Of a stretch of DNA of 50,510 nucleotides, positions 1 to 8,459 are shown in pieces; within the stretch, counting starts at the first letter, position 1; each line of letters opens with the position of its first letter. Position numbers and translations under genes: made by a program. The notes under the pieces are model-generated. The model saw only the letters and a program-made list of their open reading frames with translations, was not told the origin of the DNA and searched no databases. Source of the stretch: an uncultured Eubacteriales bacterium (GTDB taxonomy: Bacteria; Bacillota; Clostridia; Christensenellales; Aristaeellaceae); NCBI GenBank assembly GCA_902788445.1, contig CADAKE010000013.1, forward strand, positions 1-50,510, written 5' to 3'.

Positions 1-1554
1 GGCCGCGGATTGGTCGACGGCGGAATCGTACACCGCGACGCCGACCGCCACGCGGGCCTGTTCCCAGGCGGCGGTTCCGGCCGCGCAGCTTTCCCTGCTC
101 TTTTCCTCAAACTGCTGAAGGAGCGCTTCCCGGTTCTCAAAGTCCTCCCCGCGCAGCACCACGGCGAATTCGTCCCCGCCGGTGCGGAACACGGGGCTGT
201 GCTGGAACACGCGGCAGATGAGGCGGCTGGCGGTTTTGAGGTAAATATCCCCCTTGTCGTGGCCGAATTCATCGTTGATCCGCTTCAGGTTGTCGCAGTC
301 AAACACGCCCACGCCGAAGGACACATCGCCGTTGGCGGCCAGCAGCTCGGCCTGCAAATCCCGGATATAGATGTCATACGCGCCCTTGTTGTGCACGGAG
401 GTCAGCGCGTCGGCGTAGGCCAGGCTGCTCAGGTCGCCGATGTAGTGCTTGAGGTGGGAAATCAGCTGATTGAACGTGCGGGTCAGCAGGCCCACTTCGT
501 CGTTCCTGTCGTAGTCCAGCTTCACGTCGAAATTGCCGCCGTTGACCTGGAAGGCGGCGGTGGTGAGCTCCTTGAGCGGCTTGGTGATCTGCTCGGCAAA
601 GCGGATGCCGCCCACCACGAACACCAGCAGCAGCACGCAGGAAACGGCCACGATTTCGTTGATCAGTTTGTGCCAGCCCGCGCTGATTTCGGAAATGGGC
701 ACCGTCACGTTCAGCCGCATCCCGTTGTCCAGCGGCAGCCACACCGCCTGCTTTTCCACGTCGTTGAAATAATAGCGGATATAGGTGCTGTCGCTGAGCA
801 GGCCGCGGGGGGCCTCCGGGCCTTCCCCTGCCGCGAGCGTCCTTGCGTCGACGTGGGGATGGTAGATGATGTTCCCCTCGGCGTCGTTGATAAAGGCGTA
901 GCCGTTTTCGTAGAGCGAGATGGAGTCCACCACGTCGGTCATGGTGGTATAGTCGATTTCAATGCCGATCACGCCGATGAACAAGCCGTCCTTGTAGAGC
1001 GGCACGTTGTAGGACAGCACGTACTTATCCAGGTTTTCCGTGTTGTAGGGCGGCAGCCAGATGGAACGGCCCGTCGCTTTGGGCACGGTGAACCACACCA
1101 GCGCGGACTGGTCGTCCGTATCGTAGAGGGTAATATCCGTCACCTCATGCTCCCGGAAGCCCTCCCCGTCCAGGTTGACGTACCAGAAGCCCTTGGAGGC
1201 GCTGGACGCCGCGGGGTCGATGCGATAGTAATACGTGAGCACGCCGGAGGTATTGTTCGCCGTCTTTTCAAACACCTTCCGCGCCCGGTTCAGATGGCTT
1301 TCCAGTTCGTCCAGCGGGGTGTTTTCCAGGTCGGCCTCGGCATAGCTGGACACTGATTCAACCGACTGCTCCACGCTTTCAAAATAAGCGTTCAGGTTCC
1401 TTTGGCCCGTTTCGCAAAGCAGCCGCAGGATCTGGTTGGAACTGCTGTCGCCCAAATCCTTGATGGCGAACGCGACAATGATCGTCAGCACCGTTACCGT
1501 GATAATGACCGCGCCGACCGTAAGCAGCATCGTTTTTGTTCTCAGCGAGTTCAT
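1..1554 (-). CDS. Membrane-bound sensor diguanylate cyclase (dCache-HAMP-GGDEF), 3' end outside window
   Basis: Reads open for 518 codons from ATG 1554 to base 1 with no stop, so the C-terminus lies outside the window. A first membrane helix (about residues 7-29) is followed by an extracytoplasmic region of about 260 residues resembling a dCache/Cache sensor (YVNLDG, YVLSYNVPL and GVIGIEID stretches), a second helix (about 296-318), a HAMP linker and a GGDEF domain from about 375. The active-site loop RTGGDEFAVVL has GGDEF at 459-463, and the metal-site FDCDNLKRIND and GHDKGD are intact, so it should make c-di-GMP from two GTP. No RxxD inhibitory I-site precedes GGDEF. AGGTGA at about 1570-1577 serves as ribosome binding site. 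The ligand cannot be told. A long open frame on the opposite strand is a shadow of this gene. Confidence 0.92.
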   Translation of the reverse strand, partial: MNSLRTKTMLLTVGAVIITVTVLTIIVAFAIKDLGDSSSNQILRLLCETGQRNLNAYFESVEQSVESVSSYAEADLENTPLDELESHLNRARKVFEKTANNTSGVLTYYYRIDPAASSASKGFWYVNLDGEGFREHEVTDITLYDTDDQSALVWFTVPKATGRSIWLPPYNTENLDKYVLSYNVPLYKDGLFIGVIGIEIDYTTMTDVVDSISLYENGYAFINDAEGNIIYHPHVDARTLAAGEGPEAPRGLLSDSTYIRYYFNDVEKQAVWLPLDNGMRLNVTVPISEISAGWHKLINEIVAVSCVLLLVFVVGGIRFAEQITKPLKELTTAAFQVNGGNFDVKLDYDRNDEVGLLTRTFNQLISHLKHYIGDLSSLAYADALTSVHNKGAYDIYIRDLQAELLAANGDVSFGVGVFDCDNLKRINDEFGHDKGDIYLKTASRLICRVFQHSPVFRTGGDEFAVVLRGEDFENREALLQQFEEKSRESCAAGTAAWEQARVAVGVAVYDSAVDQSAA

Positions 1555-1659
1555 GACTTTCGTTTCACCTGTTTTATGTTATTGATCAACCGTCTCATTT
1601 GTTTGAGAATCCGTCAGCGGGCCCATGCGCAAAAACGCAAAACCCTTTTCACCAATTCC

Positions 1660-1688
1660 ATTATACCAGAAAAGCCAATCTATGGCAA
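1660..1688 (-). promoter_or_regulatory. Sigma-A-type promoter for the diguanylate cyclase
   Basis: On the minus strand TTGCCA (1688-1683), a 17-bp spacer and TATAAT (1665-1660) lie about 100 bp upstream of ATG 1554. Seen by eye; the -10 is perfect and the -35 is 5/6. Confidence 0.65.
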
Positions 1689-1721
1689 TAGTCAATCAAA
1701 TTTGGGAATCAATCCCTCTTC

Positions 1722-1832
1722 CCTAACCCGGATAAACCGGAAGAGAACAGAGTGCAGAGTACAGAGAATATAGATTGCGAAAAAGCTGTCCGTGTTATTG
1801 GACGCTAAAATCTCTGAACTCTGTACTCTGAC
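1722..1832. repeat. Heptad inverted repeat, AGAGTNC family, copy A1
   Basis: The left arm (1747-1767) is built of imperfect 7-mers of the type CAGAGTN and the right arm (1811-1830) of the complementary ACTCTGN, around a 43-bp loop. The element starts with CCTAACCCGGATAAACCGG (1722-1740). The outer end, left arm and loop match the reverse complement of copy A4 (23879-24011), including a shared 20-mer ATTGGACGCTAAAATCTCTG. A1 has about two to three heptads per left arm where A4 has about five, so unit number varies between copies. It lies between the divergent diguanylate cyclase gene and the plus-strand unit starting at 2004. No protein is encoded. Confidence 0.8.
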
Positions 1833-1867
1833 TTTTTTCATTTTGCGAAAACGTTCGCATATAAGTA

Positions 1868-1937
1868 CCCTACCCCCTCTTCCCTCGTCCCTATTTCCTC
1901 GTCCCTACTCCCTATTCCCTACTCCCTCGTCCCCCAT
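1868..1937. repeat. Pyrimidine-rich heptad tract (C family, single arm, copy C3)
   Basis: About ten imperfect 7-mers of the type CCCTATT, CCCTACT and CCCTCGT. This is the same word as the right arms at 18187-18346 and 45576-45637, but no purine partner arm is present nearby, so it is a half element or remnant. It ends two bases before the -35 box of the next promoter. The rest of 1833-1938 holds only a short palindrome GCGAA-AACG-TTCGC at 1845-1858. Confidence 0.6.
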
Positions 1938-1938
1938 C

Positions 1939-1967
1939 TTGCAATCCCCCGGAAACTGTGCCATAAT
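1939..1967 (+). promoter_or_regulatory. Promoter of the 2004-5960 gene unit
   Basis: TTGCAA (1939-1944), a 17-bp spacer and CATAAT (1962-1967), about 37 bp before the first start codon of the five-gene unit. The -35 is 5/6 and the -10 is 5/6. Confidence 0.55.
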
Positions 1968-2003
1968 AGAAGCGTGGAAACGAAAGCAGGGAGGGATGGA
2001 CGG

Positions 2004-2288
2004 ATGGCAGCCGGAATCTGGGTGCGCCTGATGCGCAAAACGCACATTGAAAAGGATACCACGGTGGAATGCGCCTACAGCGAATGGCAGGAGGCGCTGG
2101 ACGCCGCGTGCCACAAGCTGGACGTGAGCCGCCCGCTCATCCTGCCCAAGCACGAGCGGGATTGGGAGCAGTTCTCCCAGGCGCGGTTCGTGAAAGAACA
2201 CTTCGTGGAGGACGTGCCCTTTGACCGGATGGAGGTCGAGTTCATCGACCCGGAGAAAAAGAAGAAAAAGCAAAGCGCTTTCTTCTGA
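2004..2288 (+). CDS. Small conserved-looking protein of unknown function
   Basis: A 94-residue soluble protein without signal peptide, membrane helix or Cys motif. I do not recognise the family. It begins MAAGIWVRLMRKTHIEKD, is mixed alpha/beta in composition, and ends in a lysine-rich tail (five consecutive Lys near residue 88) and SAFF. ATG 2004 is preferred over an in-frame GTG at 1974 because AGGGAGGG (1988-1995) is placed 8 nt before it. The gene starts 37 bp after a good promoter and is followed 29 bp later by the DUF4298 gene, so the two are probably co-transcribed. Codon use matches its neighbours, which supports real coding. Confidence 0.7.
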   Translation: MAAGIWVRLMRKTHIEKDTTVECAYSEWQEALDAACHKLDVSRPLILPKHERDWEQFSQARFVKEHFVEDVPFDRMEVEFIDPEKKKKKQSAFF

Positions 2289-2317
2289 CGGCGACAGCCG
2301 GGAAAGGAGCGTTTCCC

Positions 2318-2641
2318 ATGAACAAGAAAGAAAAGCAGATCAGCCGCGTCACGAGGATGGAAAAAATCCTGGACGAGCTGACGGAAACAAACCGGGCCCT
2401 TTCCGACGCCTTGGACAAGGCCAGCAAAATCCGGGCGGACGTTGGCAAACTGAGCCGCTATTACGGAAGCCCGGACTGGCGGCAGGACTTGGACGACGAC
2501 GAGGCGGGCCTGCTGCCGTCGGATTTGAAGCGCGGCGTGCTGAGCCAGGACGGCGCTTACAACGCCCTCACGGAATACCGGGCGCTGCTTTCGCGGATGC
2601 TGGACACCGTGGCCAGCGAACTGCGCCGGGGAAACATGTAA
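2318..2641 (+). CDS. DUF4298 domain-containing protein
   Basis: A 107-residue cytoplasmic, largely helical protein. The N-terminal half (about 5-45) looks like a coiled coil. The C-terminal half contains DDDEAGLLPSDLKRGVLSQD (about 67-86), the acidic then LP-DLKRGVLS signature I associate with DUF4298 (PF14131), found in Firmicutes and of unknown function. AAAGGAG at about 2303-2309 is the ribosome binding site. It lies 29 bp after the small unknown gene and 16 bp before the CotH-like gene. The role of the family is not known, and the operon partners give no clear hint. Confidence 0.8.
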   Translation: MNKKEKQISRVTRMEKILDELTETNRALSDALDKASKIRADVGKLSRYYGSPDWRQDLDDDEAGLLPSDLKRGVLSQDGAYNALTEYRALLSRMLDTVASELRRGNM

Positions 2642-2657
2642 AAGGAGATACGGACTG

Positions 2658-4619
2658 GTGAAGAAACTTTTGCCTTGCCTTGCGCTGCTGCTTCTGTTCG
2701 CGTTTCCCGCCTTGGCGGAAATCGAGATCAGCGAAGTGATGGCGTCCAACGGCGTATATACCAACGGCGAAGCCTACGACTGGGTGGAACTGCACAACAC
2801 CGGGAAAAAGACGGTGGATTTGAGCGGCTGCTATCTGTCCGACAGCAAAAAGAAGCCGACAAAGTGGGCGTTTCCGAAGAATACCACGATCAAAGCGGGG
2901 GCCTATATCCTCGTCTACTGCACCGGGGAAGAACTCAGCCCCGGCAAAAACGGCACCTACTACGCCAATTTTAAAATCTCCGCGTCGGGCGACGACGTGT
3001 ACCTGACCGACAAGGACGGGGAAACGCCGATCGCCTCCGTGGCGATTCCCGCCCAGTACGGCAACGTGTCCTGGGGCATCCCGGAGGGCGGCGGCGAATA
3101 CCTGTATTTCAGCGAAGCCACGCCGGGAAAGAAGAACAGCAAGACAGGCTATCCCTCCCGCGCCGAGCTTCCGGCGATCACCACGCCCGGCGGGTTTTAC
3201 GCGGACGCCGTGACGGTCACTGCCGATGGCGTGAACCTGCGCTATACGCTGGACGGCTCCACGCCGACGGAGAAATCCAAAGCCTTTCCCGCGGAGGGCC
3301 TCACCTTCAGCAAAACAACCGTGCTCCGCGTGCGGGCGTTCGGGGAAAACCAGGTGCCCTCCGAAACGGTGTCCGCTTCGTATTTCATTGGATTGGAGCA
3401 GCCGGTGCCCGTCATTTCCCTGGTGACGGACGACAAGTACCTGTTCAACCAGAAAACCGGCCTGCTGGTCAAGGGCTCAAACGCCAACTACCCCAACTAC
3501 GAACACGACTGGGAATACCCCATGAACGTGGAATACTTCAACCTGAACGGCGAGAGCGAAATCAACCAGCTGGGCACCTTCACCACCGCGGGCCATTCCG
3601 CGCGGCAGAACGCCCAGAAGTCCATCGCCATCTTTGCCCGGAAGGCTTACGGCGCTGACCGCTTTTACTTCAATCCCTTTCCGAACCGGGATTACGACAG
3701 CTACAAATCCCTGCTCCTCCGCTCGGCCAACTCCGACGCCTTTTCCACCCGCCTGCGCGACCCGGTGATTTCCTCCCTGGCGGAGCCCCTGAACATCATC
3801 TATCAGGACGCGCTGGCGATTGAGGTCTATATCAACGGCCAATACTGGGGGCATTACAACCTGCGGGAGAAGATCAACAAATACTTCGTGGCCCAGTGGG
3901 AAGGCGTGACCGACGAGGACGACATTGACAACATCGACATCCTGGCCCGCACCGGGCGGGACGAGTTCGTTAACAACGGCAGCAACGAGGACTGGCTGGC
4001 GCTGTGCGATTTCTGCAAAACGAAGGATTTGAACAGCCCGGAGAATTTGCAGTACGTGCTGGACAATCTGGATATCGACAGCCTGTTCACCCACGCCGCC
4101 TTTGAAATCATCATCGGCAACAACGACTTCACCAACGTGCGCGTGTACCGCGTGCCGGGCGGGAAATGGAAGTATCTGCTGTTCGACGTGGAAGCTGGGT
4201 TCCTGTCGATGGAATCCGGGCCGATGAATTACTACATCAAGAAAGTCACCGACAAGGTGCAGGGTTTCCGCCATGAGCCGCTGGCCGCGCTGCTGAACGT
4301 GCCGGAGATGAAGGCGAAGTTCCTGACCCGCTTTGCGGAGGTGCTGGATTTATCGTTCCAGTGGCCGTATGTGGAGGCACGCTTTGCGCCGTGGGAGGAA
4401 ACGATCGAAACGCTCCTGCCGCGCCACCTGGAGCGCTGGCCGCACTTTACGATCAAAGCCTGGCGGCAGAACGTGGACGCGGTGAAATACTACGCCCGGA
4501 TGCGTCCGGTCAAGATCGTGGGCCTTTTGCAAAAGCACATGAAGCTCAGCGACGCCGAGGTGGAGCGGTATTTCGGCGCGGTGCAGGAAACGCTGAACAG
4601 AACGAACGTATTGAAATAA
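2658..4619 (+). CDS. Secreted CotH-kinase family protein with lamin-tail and chitobiase-C domains
   Basis: 653 residues starting at GTG 2658, with AAAGGAGAT at 2640-2648. A signal peptide (1-20, ending FPALA) is followed by a lamin-tail domain (about 22-130, EIEISEVMASN...DWVELHN), a chitobiase/beta-hexosaminidase C-terminal-type domain (about 175-243, LRYTLDGSTPT) and a CotH-type atypical kinase domain (about 250-610). The last carries YINGQYWGHYNLREKIN, IIIGNNDFTNVRVYR and KYLLFDVEAGF, the region that holds the nucleotide and metal ligands in Bacillus CotH. Proteins with this domain order are common in gut Clostridia. They are secreted, and whether they phosphorylate surface proteins is not known. 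No spore genes are nearby, so a spore-coat role is not supported here. The alpha/beta hydrolase gene follows within 20 bp. Confidence 0.88.
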   Translation: MKKLLPCLALLLLFAFPALAEIEISEVMASNGVYTNGEAYDWVELHNTGKKTVDLSGCYLSDSKKKPTKWAFPKNTTIKAGAYILVYCTGEELSPGKNGTYYANFKISASGDDVYLTDKDGETPIASVAIPAQYGNVSWGIPEGGGEYLYFSEATPGKKNSKTGYPSRAELPAITTPGGFYADAVTVTADGVNLRYTLDGSTPTEKSKAFPAEGLTFSKTTVLRVRAFGENQVPSETVSASYFIGLEQPVPVISLVTDDKYLFNQKTGLLVKGSNANYPNYEHDWEYPMNVEYFNLNGESEINQLGTFTTAGHSARQNAQKSIAIFARKAYGADRFYFNPFPNRDYDSYKSLLLRSANSDAFSTRLRDPVISSLAEPLNIIYQDALAIEVYINGQYWGHYNLREKINKYFVAQWEGVTDEDDIDNIDILARTGRDEFVNNGSNEDWLALCDFCKTKDLNSPENLQYVLDNLDIDSLFTHAAFEIIIGNNDFTNVRVYRVPGGKWKYLLFDVEAGFLSMESGPMNYYIKKVTDKVQGFRHEPLAALLNVPEMKAKFLTRFAEVLDLSFQWPYVEARFAPWEETIETLLPRHLERWPHFTIKAWRQNVDAVKYYARMRPVKIVGLLQKHMKLSDAEVERYFGAVQETLNRTNVLK

Positions 4620-4635
4620 CGGAAAGGGGATGCCC

Positions 4636-5547
4636 ATGCCGACCCGGAAAAGCCAGGATGTGCTGGATTTGATCCGCGCCCACAAAAAGCTGGCAAGCAA
4701 CGTGAGCAACGGAATGCTCATGAAAATTGACGCGCCCGCCGACAGGGTGGCAAAGATGCGGGTCGCGGGCACCACCGCCAAGCTGGCGGACGGGCTGGAT
4801 ATGCCCGCCGTGATGATTCTCCCCAAGGAAATGCAAATCGACGACGCGGCCATCCTGCATATGCACGGCGGCGCGTATGTATCCGGCGGGCTGTTGCAAA
4901 GCCGGGCGCTCATCTCCCCCATCGCCGCCGAAGCGGGCGTTCGGGCGCTGACGTTTTCTTATCGCCTGGCTCCGCAGCATCCTTACCCCGCGCAGTTGGA
5001 GGACGCTTATCGGGCGTACCAATGGCTGCTTGACGCGGGATACTCCCCGAAAAAGATCGCCCTGGTGGGCGAAAGCGCGGGCGGCAACCTGGCCTTGGCC
5101 CTGACCCTGCGGCTCCGGGCGGAAGGGAAAGCGCTTCCCGCCGCGCTGGCGCTGCTCTCCCCCTGGGTGGATTTATTGCAGACCGGCGAGAGCTTTGAAA
5201 CCCTGAAAGAAATCGACGCCACGCTGAACGCGGAGGAACTGATGCAGAGCGCCATCCAGTTCGCGGGCGGCAGGGAACGCCTGGCCAGCCCGGAAATATC
5301 GCCCGTATACGCGGATTTTTCCGGCTTCCCGCCCACGCTCATCCACTGCGGCACCCATGAAATCCTGCTCAGCGATTCGGAAATGCTGGAGCGGGCCATG
5401 CTGCGGGACGGCGTGGACGCGCACATGGTGCGCTGGGAGGGGATGTGCCACGTATTCCAGGCGTTCGGCTTTGAGGAAAGCAAAGCCTCCAACCAGCAGA
5501 TCGGCCTGTTCCTGAACCGGCACCTGAAAACGGAGGCGGCGACATGA
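4636..5547 (+). CDS. Alpha/beta hydrolase, hormone-sensitive lipase-like esterase
   Basis: 303 residues. HSL-family markers are the oxyanion loop HGGAY (about residue 77) and the nucleophile elbow GESAGG with Ser at about 147. The acid is probably Glu/Asp in GTHEILLSDSEM and the base is His in MCHVFQAFG (about 272). It therefore should hydrolyse short acyl or aryl esters in the cytoplasm; no signal peptide is present. Two in-frame starts exist: ATG 4630 abuts the GGAAAGGGG ribosome binding site, while ATG 4636 leaves 6 nt, so 4636 is preferred. The stop overlaps the Nudix start as ATGA, suggesting coupled translation. The natural substrate is unknown. Confidence 0.88.
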   Translation: MPTRKSQDVLDLIRAHKKLASNVSNGMLMKIDAPADRVAKMRVAGTTAKLADGLDMPAVMILPKEMQIDDAAILHMHGGAYVSGGLLQSRALISPIAAEAGVRALTFSYRLAPQHPYPAQLEDAYRAYQWLLDAGYSPKKIALVGESAGGNLALALTLRLRAEGKALPAALALLSPWVDLLQTGESFETLKEIDATLNAEELMQSAIQFAGGRERLASPEISPVYADFSGFPPTLIHCGTHEILLSDSEMLERAMLRDGVDAHMVRWEGMCHVFQAFGFEESKASNQQIGLFLNRHLKTEAAT

Positions 5548-5960
5548 CCCTGGAAAGAAGCTGCGGCGCGGTGGTGTTCACCCGCGAAGGGGAAGAAATC
5601 CTGTATGCCATTGTCGAAGAATCAAACGGATACCACGGCTTTCCCAAAGGGCATATGGAGGGGGACGAAACCGAAAAGCAAACCGCCCTGCGCGAGATTT
5701 GGGAGGAAACCGGGCTGACTGTTTCTTTCGTGGACGGCTTCCAAACCGGAGACGAATACCCCCTCATCCGGGAGGGCAGGCCGGACGCGTACAAGAAGGT
5801 GATGTATTTCCTGGCGGAGTATTCGGGCCAGACCCCCTGCCCGCGGGATCAGGAAGTGAAAGCCGTCCTCCTGCTTCCCTATGAAAAAGCGCTCGAAACA
5901 TTGGAGTTTCCCAGCCGCAAAAACATCCTGACGGAAGCCAACCGCTTTCTGACCCAGTAG
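5544..5960 (+). CDS. Nudix hydrolase
   Basis: 138 residues with a complete Nudix box GX5EX7REUXEEXGU at 36-58 (G36, E42, R50-E51, E54-E55, G57). Proteins of this type hydrolyse nucleoside diphosphates linked to another moiety, using Mg2+ held by the EExGU glutamates. The start CGAVVFTREGEEILYAIVEE resembles MutT/Ap4A-hydrolase-like proteins (diadenosine tetraphosphatase type), but the substrate cannot be assigned from the sequence. It starts inside the stop codon of the esterase gene (ATGA) and is the last gene before a strong terminator at 5978. Confidence 0.92.
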   Translation: MTLERSCGAVVFTREGEEILYAIVEESNGYHGFPKGHMEGDETEKQTALREIWEETGLTVSFVDGFQTGDEYPLIREGRPDAYKKVMYFLAEYSGQTPCPRDQEVKAVLLLPYEKALETLEFPSRKNILTEANRFLTQ

Positions 5961-5977
5961 GAAATATTTCGTCCGTA

Positions 5978-6005
5978 GCCGGGGCTTTGAGCCCCGGCGT
6001 TTTCA
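5978..6005 (+). terminator. Intrinsic terminator after the Nudix gene
   Basis: A perfect 8-bp stem GCCGGGGC / GCCCCGGC with a TTTGA loop is followed by GTTTTC. It closes the 2004-5960 unit. Confidence 0.85.
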
Positions 6006-6020
6006 TTCATAAATTCTATA

Positions 6021-6049
6021 TTTTCAAATTCATCTTTTTATGCTATACT
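6021..6049 (+). promoter_or_regulatory. Promoter of the second diguanylate cyclase
   Basis: TTTTCA (6021-6026), 17 bp, TATACT (6044-6049), with a TGC extension before the -10. The mRNA leader would be about 90 nt. Confidence 0.5.
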
Positions 6050-6147
6050 GTATATTGTGGGCAGGTGTTTTCATCATCCGGCCAGCCCACGCGCCATCTT
6101 CCCGGCGCGCCGCGGGAACGGCACGCAGAAGAAAGAGGGGGAAACGA

Positions 6148-7509
6148 ATGATAGAAGCAAAGCAGGACAGGACGGCCGGCAGCGTATCGGTGCACACCCT
6201 GGTTCCGCCGCTCATCGCGCTGCTTTCCATTCTGCATATTACGATCATCATCACCATTTTCATGATCAACACCTCCAGCAGCCAGTTGTCCTCCATCATG
6301 CAAAAATCCGGGGAATACATGAACGACGCCACGTCGCTGCTGGCGGGCTCCAGTCTGATGTCTGAAACGTCGAGCAATTTTGTGCTCATGCCGCTCACGG
6401 AGACCGGCGAAGTGAACGCGTTTCCCCTGGCGGCTTACGCGAACGAACTGAAGATACCGCGCCGGGGAAACCAGGTGATGGAGCGGTTCGCGCATTATGA
6501 TGTGAGCGAGGAAGCCCTGGCCCTGCTCTCTACCGCCGCGGACAGCGCGATGATGATGGTGGATTCGCAGTTGCACGCGCTGGCGCTGGTCACGTCCGTG
6601 TATCCGCTGCCCAAAGCGGACTACCTGAGCGGCATCCCGATCCCCGCGTTGTCAGAGGAAGAGGAAGCGCTGACGGATGAGGAGAAGGTCGCCTCCGCGA
6701 AAGTGCTCATCATGGGCTCGGTGTACGCGCTGCACAAGCAGTCCGTGTCCCAGAACGTGAACGCCTGCGTGGAGGTGATCCGCGCCGATTCCAACATCGC
6801 CGCCGCCAGCAGCGCAAAGCGCGTCAGCATTCTGCGCTCGGTTCTCTGGGCGACCACAATCCTGATTATGGTGATCCTGACCGCGACGTTCATTACCCTG
6901 TACCGGCAGATCATCTACCCCCTGGCAGACTTCGTGAAGCTGATCAGCGCCAACCGGTCGCTGGACGAAAAAAAGGGCCTGCGCGAAGTGCGCCTGCTGG
7001 CGATTGCCTACAACACCCTGCTCAAGCGCCGCGACGCGCTGGACAGCATCCTGCGCTCCGCCGCCGAAACCGACGCGCTCACCAACCTGCCCAACCGCTA
7101 CCGGTTCGAGCAGTACATGCTGGAATCCGGCGAAAGCGGCTATTCCGTGGCCATGCTGCTGTTTGACATCAACTTCCTCAAGCAGACCAACGACACCCAA
7201 GGCCACCTGGCCGGGGACATCCTCATCCGCACGGCGGCGGAGTGCATTTCCTCCTGCTTCGGCGAGGACTGCTTCCGCTTCGGCGGGGACGAGTTCGCCG
7301 CCGTGGTGAAGAACTGCGAGCCGGAGCGCATCGAGCAGATGATCCACAAGTTCAAGGAAACGGAAAAGCAGAAGAACGTGAGTATCTCCCTGGGCTGCGC
7401 CTACACCCCGGAAATCGGCGACACCACGGTCAAGGCCCTGCTGGACGAGGCGGACAAACGCATGTACGCCCAGAAAAAGGAAGCCCACTCCGGGCACGTC
7501 ACGGGCTGA
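6148..7509 (+). CDS. Membrane diguanylate cyclase (GGDEF)
   Basis: 453 residues. ATG 6148 has AGAGGGGG (6134-6141) six bases upstream; a longer in-frame reading from 6040 lacks a ribosome binding site and overlaps the promoter. Two membrane helices (about 18-43 and 230-251) bracket an extracytoplasmic region of about 185 residues with no recognised fold. The GGDEF domain follows from about 305, with LLFDINFLKQTND, GHLAGD and RFGGDEFAAVV (GGDEF at 379-383). The catalytic residues are intact, so c-di-GMP synthesis is expected. There is no I-site RxxD. It is a single-gene unit between a terminator and the next promoter. The signal sensed is unknown. Confidence 0.92.
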   Translation: MIEAKQDRTAGSVSVHTLVPPLIALLSILHITIIITIFMINTSSSQLSSIMQKSGEYMNDATSLLAGSSLMSETSSNFVLMPLTETGEVNAFPLAAYANELKIPRRGNQVMERFAHYDVSEEALALLSTAADSAMMMVDSQLHALALVTSVYPLPKADYLSGIPIPALSEEEEALTDEEKVASAKVLIMGSVYALHKQSVSQNVNACVEVIRADSNIAAASSAKRVSILRSVLWATTILIMVILTATFITLYRQIIYPLADFVKLISANRSLDEKKGLREVRLLAIAYNTLLKRRDALDSILRSAAETDALTNLPNRYRFEQYMLESGESGYSVAMLLFDINFLKQTNDTQGHLAGDILIRTAAECISSCFGEDCFRFGGDEFAAVVKNCEPERIEQMIHKFKETEKQKNVSISLGCAYTPEIGDTTVKALLDEADKRMYAQKKEAHSGHVTG

Positions 7510-7535
7510 ACTCCCCCCGGCAGTTCCGGCCGGAT

Positions 7536-7564
7536 TTGACAAATCTGCCAAAAGGCGGTATGAT
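7536..7564 (+). promoter_or_regulatory. Strong promoter of the cyclophilin-zapA-U32 operon
   Basis: TTGACA (7536-7541), 17 bp, TATGAT (7559-7564): a perfect -35 and a 5/6 -10 at optimal spacing, 63 bp before the start codon. Confidence 0.8.
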
Positions 7565-7626
7565 AAAAGGACAGAATGGCGTTTTCGCCATGCGGCCCGA
7601 TCAACCATATTTGGAGGAATGCAGCG

Positions 7627-8151
7627 ATGAGCGAAGTTTTTCATCCTACCTTTGTAATCAAACTGGAAAACGGCGGCGAAATGAAGGGCGAATTATATCC
7701 CGAAATCGCCCCCCAGTCCGTGGGCAATTTTGCGTCCCTGGCGAACAGCGGCTTTTATGACGGCCTGATTTTCCACCGCGTCATCCCCGGCTTCATGATC
7801 CAGGGCGGCTGCCCCAAGGGCACCGGCACCGGCGGGCCCGGCTATTCCATCAAGGGCGAGTTCGCCCAGAACGGCGTCAACAATCCCCTCAAGCACACCT
7901 ACGGCGTGCTGAGCATGGCCCGCGCCATGCACCCCGATTCCGCCGGCAGCCAGTTCTTCATCATGACCAGCAATTCCCCCCACCTGGACGGCGCTTACGC
8001 CGCGTTCGGCAAGGTGCTGGAAGGGATGGAGTACGCGGACAAGATCGTCAGCGTCCGCCGCGACGCGATGGATAAGCCGCTGGAGCCCCAGCGCATCGCC
8101 TCCATCCGCGTGGATACGCAGGGGAACTATTATCCCTTTAATCAATTATGA
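7627..8151 (+). CDS. Cyclophilin-type peptidyl-prolyl cis-trans isomerase
   Basis: 174 residues, cytoplasmic (no signal peptide), matching the length of small bacterial cyclophilins. The catalytic signature is present: FHRVIPGFMIQGG (His50, catalytic Arg51, Phe56, Met57, Gln59), a conserved GTGTGGPGYSIKGEF loop, and SMARAMHPDSAGSQFFI with the Gln and Phe that line the proline pocket. It should accelerate Xaa-Pro isomerisation in folding proteins. ATG 7627 is chosen because GGAGG lies at 7613-7617; ATG 7619 is out of frame. It heads a tightly packed operon, its stop overlapping the zapA start. Confidence 0.94.
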   Translation: MSEVFHPTFVIKLENGGEMKGELYPEIAPQSVGNFASLANSGFYDGLIFHRVIPGFMIQGGCPKGTGTGGPGYSIKGEFAQNGVNNPLKHTYGVLSMARAMHPDSAGSQFFIMTSNSPHLDGAYAAFGKVLEGMEYADKIVSVRRDAMDKPLEPQRIASIRVDTQGNYYPFNQL

Positions 8152-8459
8152 TGCTGCCAAAGCGTGAACGCACCTACACCCTCCGCATCGCCGGGAAGGA
8201 TTACACCATCACCAGCGCCGACGCGCCCGAGCACGTGCGCCGGATGGGCGTGTATGTGGACAGGCGGATCGCCGAAACCGCTTCCTCCAGCTTCGTGAGC
8301 CGGGAATCGGCGGCGATCATCGCCGCGCTGTCCATCGCGGACGAATTGATTTCCGCCCAGGACGACAACACCCGGCTGCGCAGGGAACTGCTGGAAGCGC
8401 GGCAGGCTTTGAAGCAGCAGAAGCAGGAAGAAAACCATGCCGATGAATCGACCGCTTGA
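8148..8459 (+). CDS. zapA: Cell division protein ZapA
   Basis: 103 residues. The N-terminal part (about 8-40) has the ZapA pattern of a short beta hairpin (YTLRIAGKDYTITSADAPEHVRRM) followed by VYVDRRI. The C-terminal part (about 50-98) is a long helix typical of the ZapA dimer coiled coil. ZapA binds FtsZ and bundles protofilaments at the division ring. The start (ATG 8148 or 8151) overlaps the cyclophilin stop. The U32 gene begins within its last 23 bases. zapA next to a U32 gene and near mutS2 is a common arrangement in Bacillota, which supports the call. Confidence 0.85.
   Translation: MMLPKRERTYTLRIAGKDYTITSADAPEHVRRMGVYVDRRIAETASSSFVSRESAAIIAALSIADELISAQDDNTRLRRELLEARQALKQQKQEENHADESTA

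Noticed and set aside
10..1356. A 448-codon open frame on the plus strand opposite the first diguanylate cyclase
   Set aside because: The minus strand has the GGDEF active site, membrane helices and start signals; the plus frame is rich in His/Val/Gly with no domain and is a GC-driven shadow.
1845..1858. Palindrome GCGAA-AACG-TTCGC as a second SOS box
   Set aside because: The half-sites match neither CGAAC nor the CAAAC of the lexA promoter, and it is not placed over a promoter.
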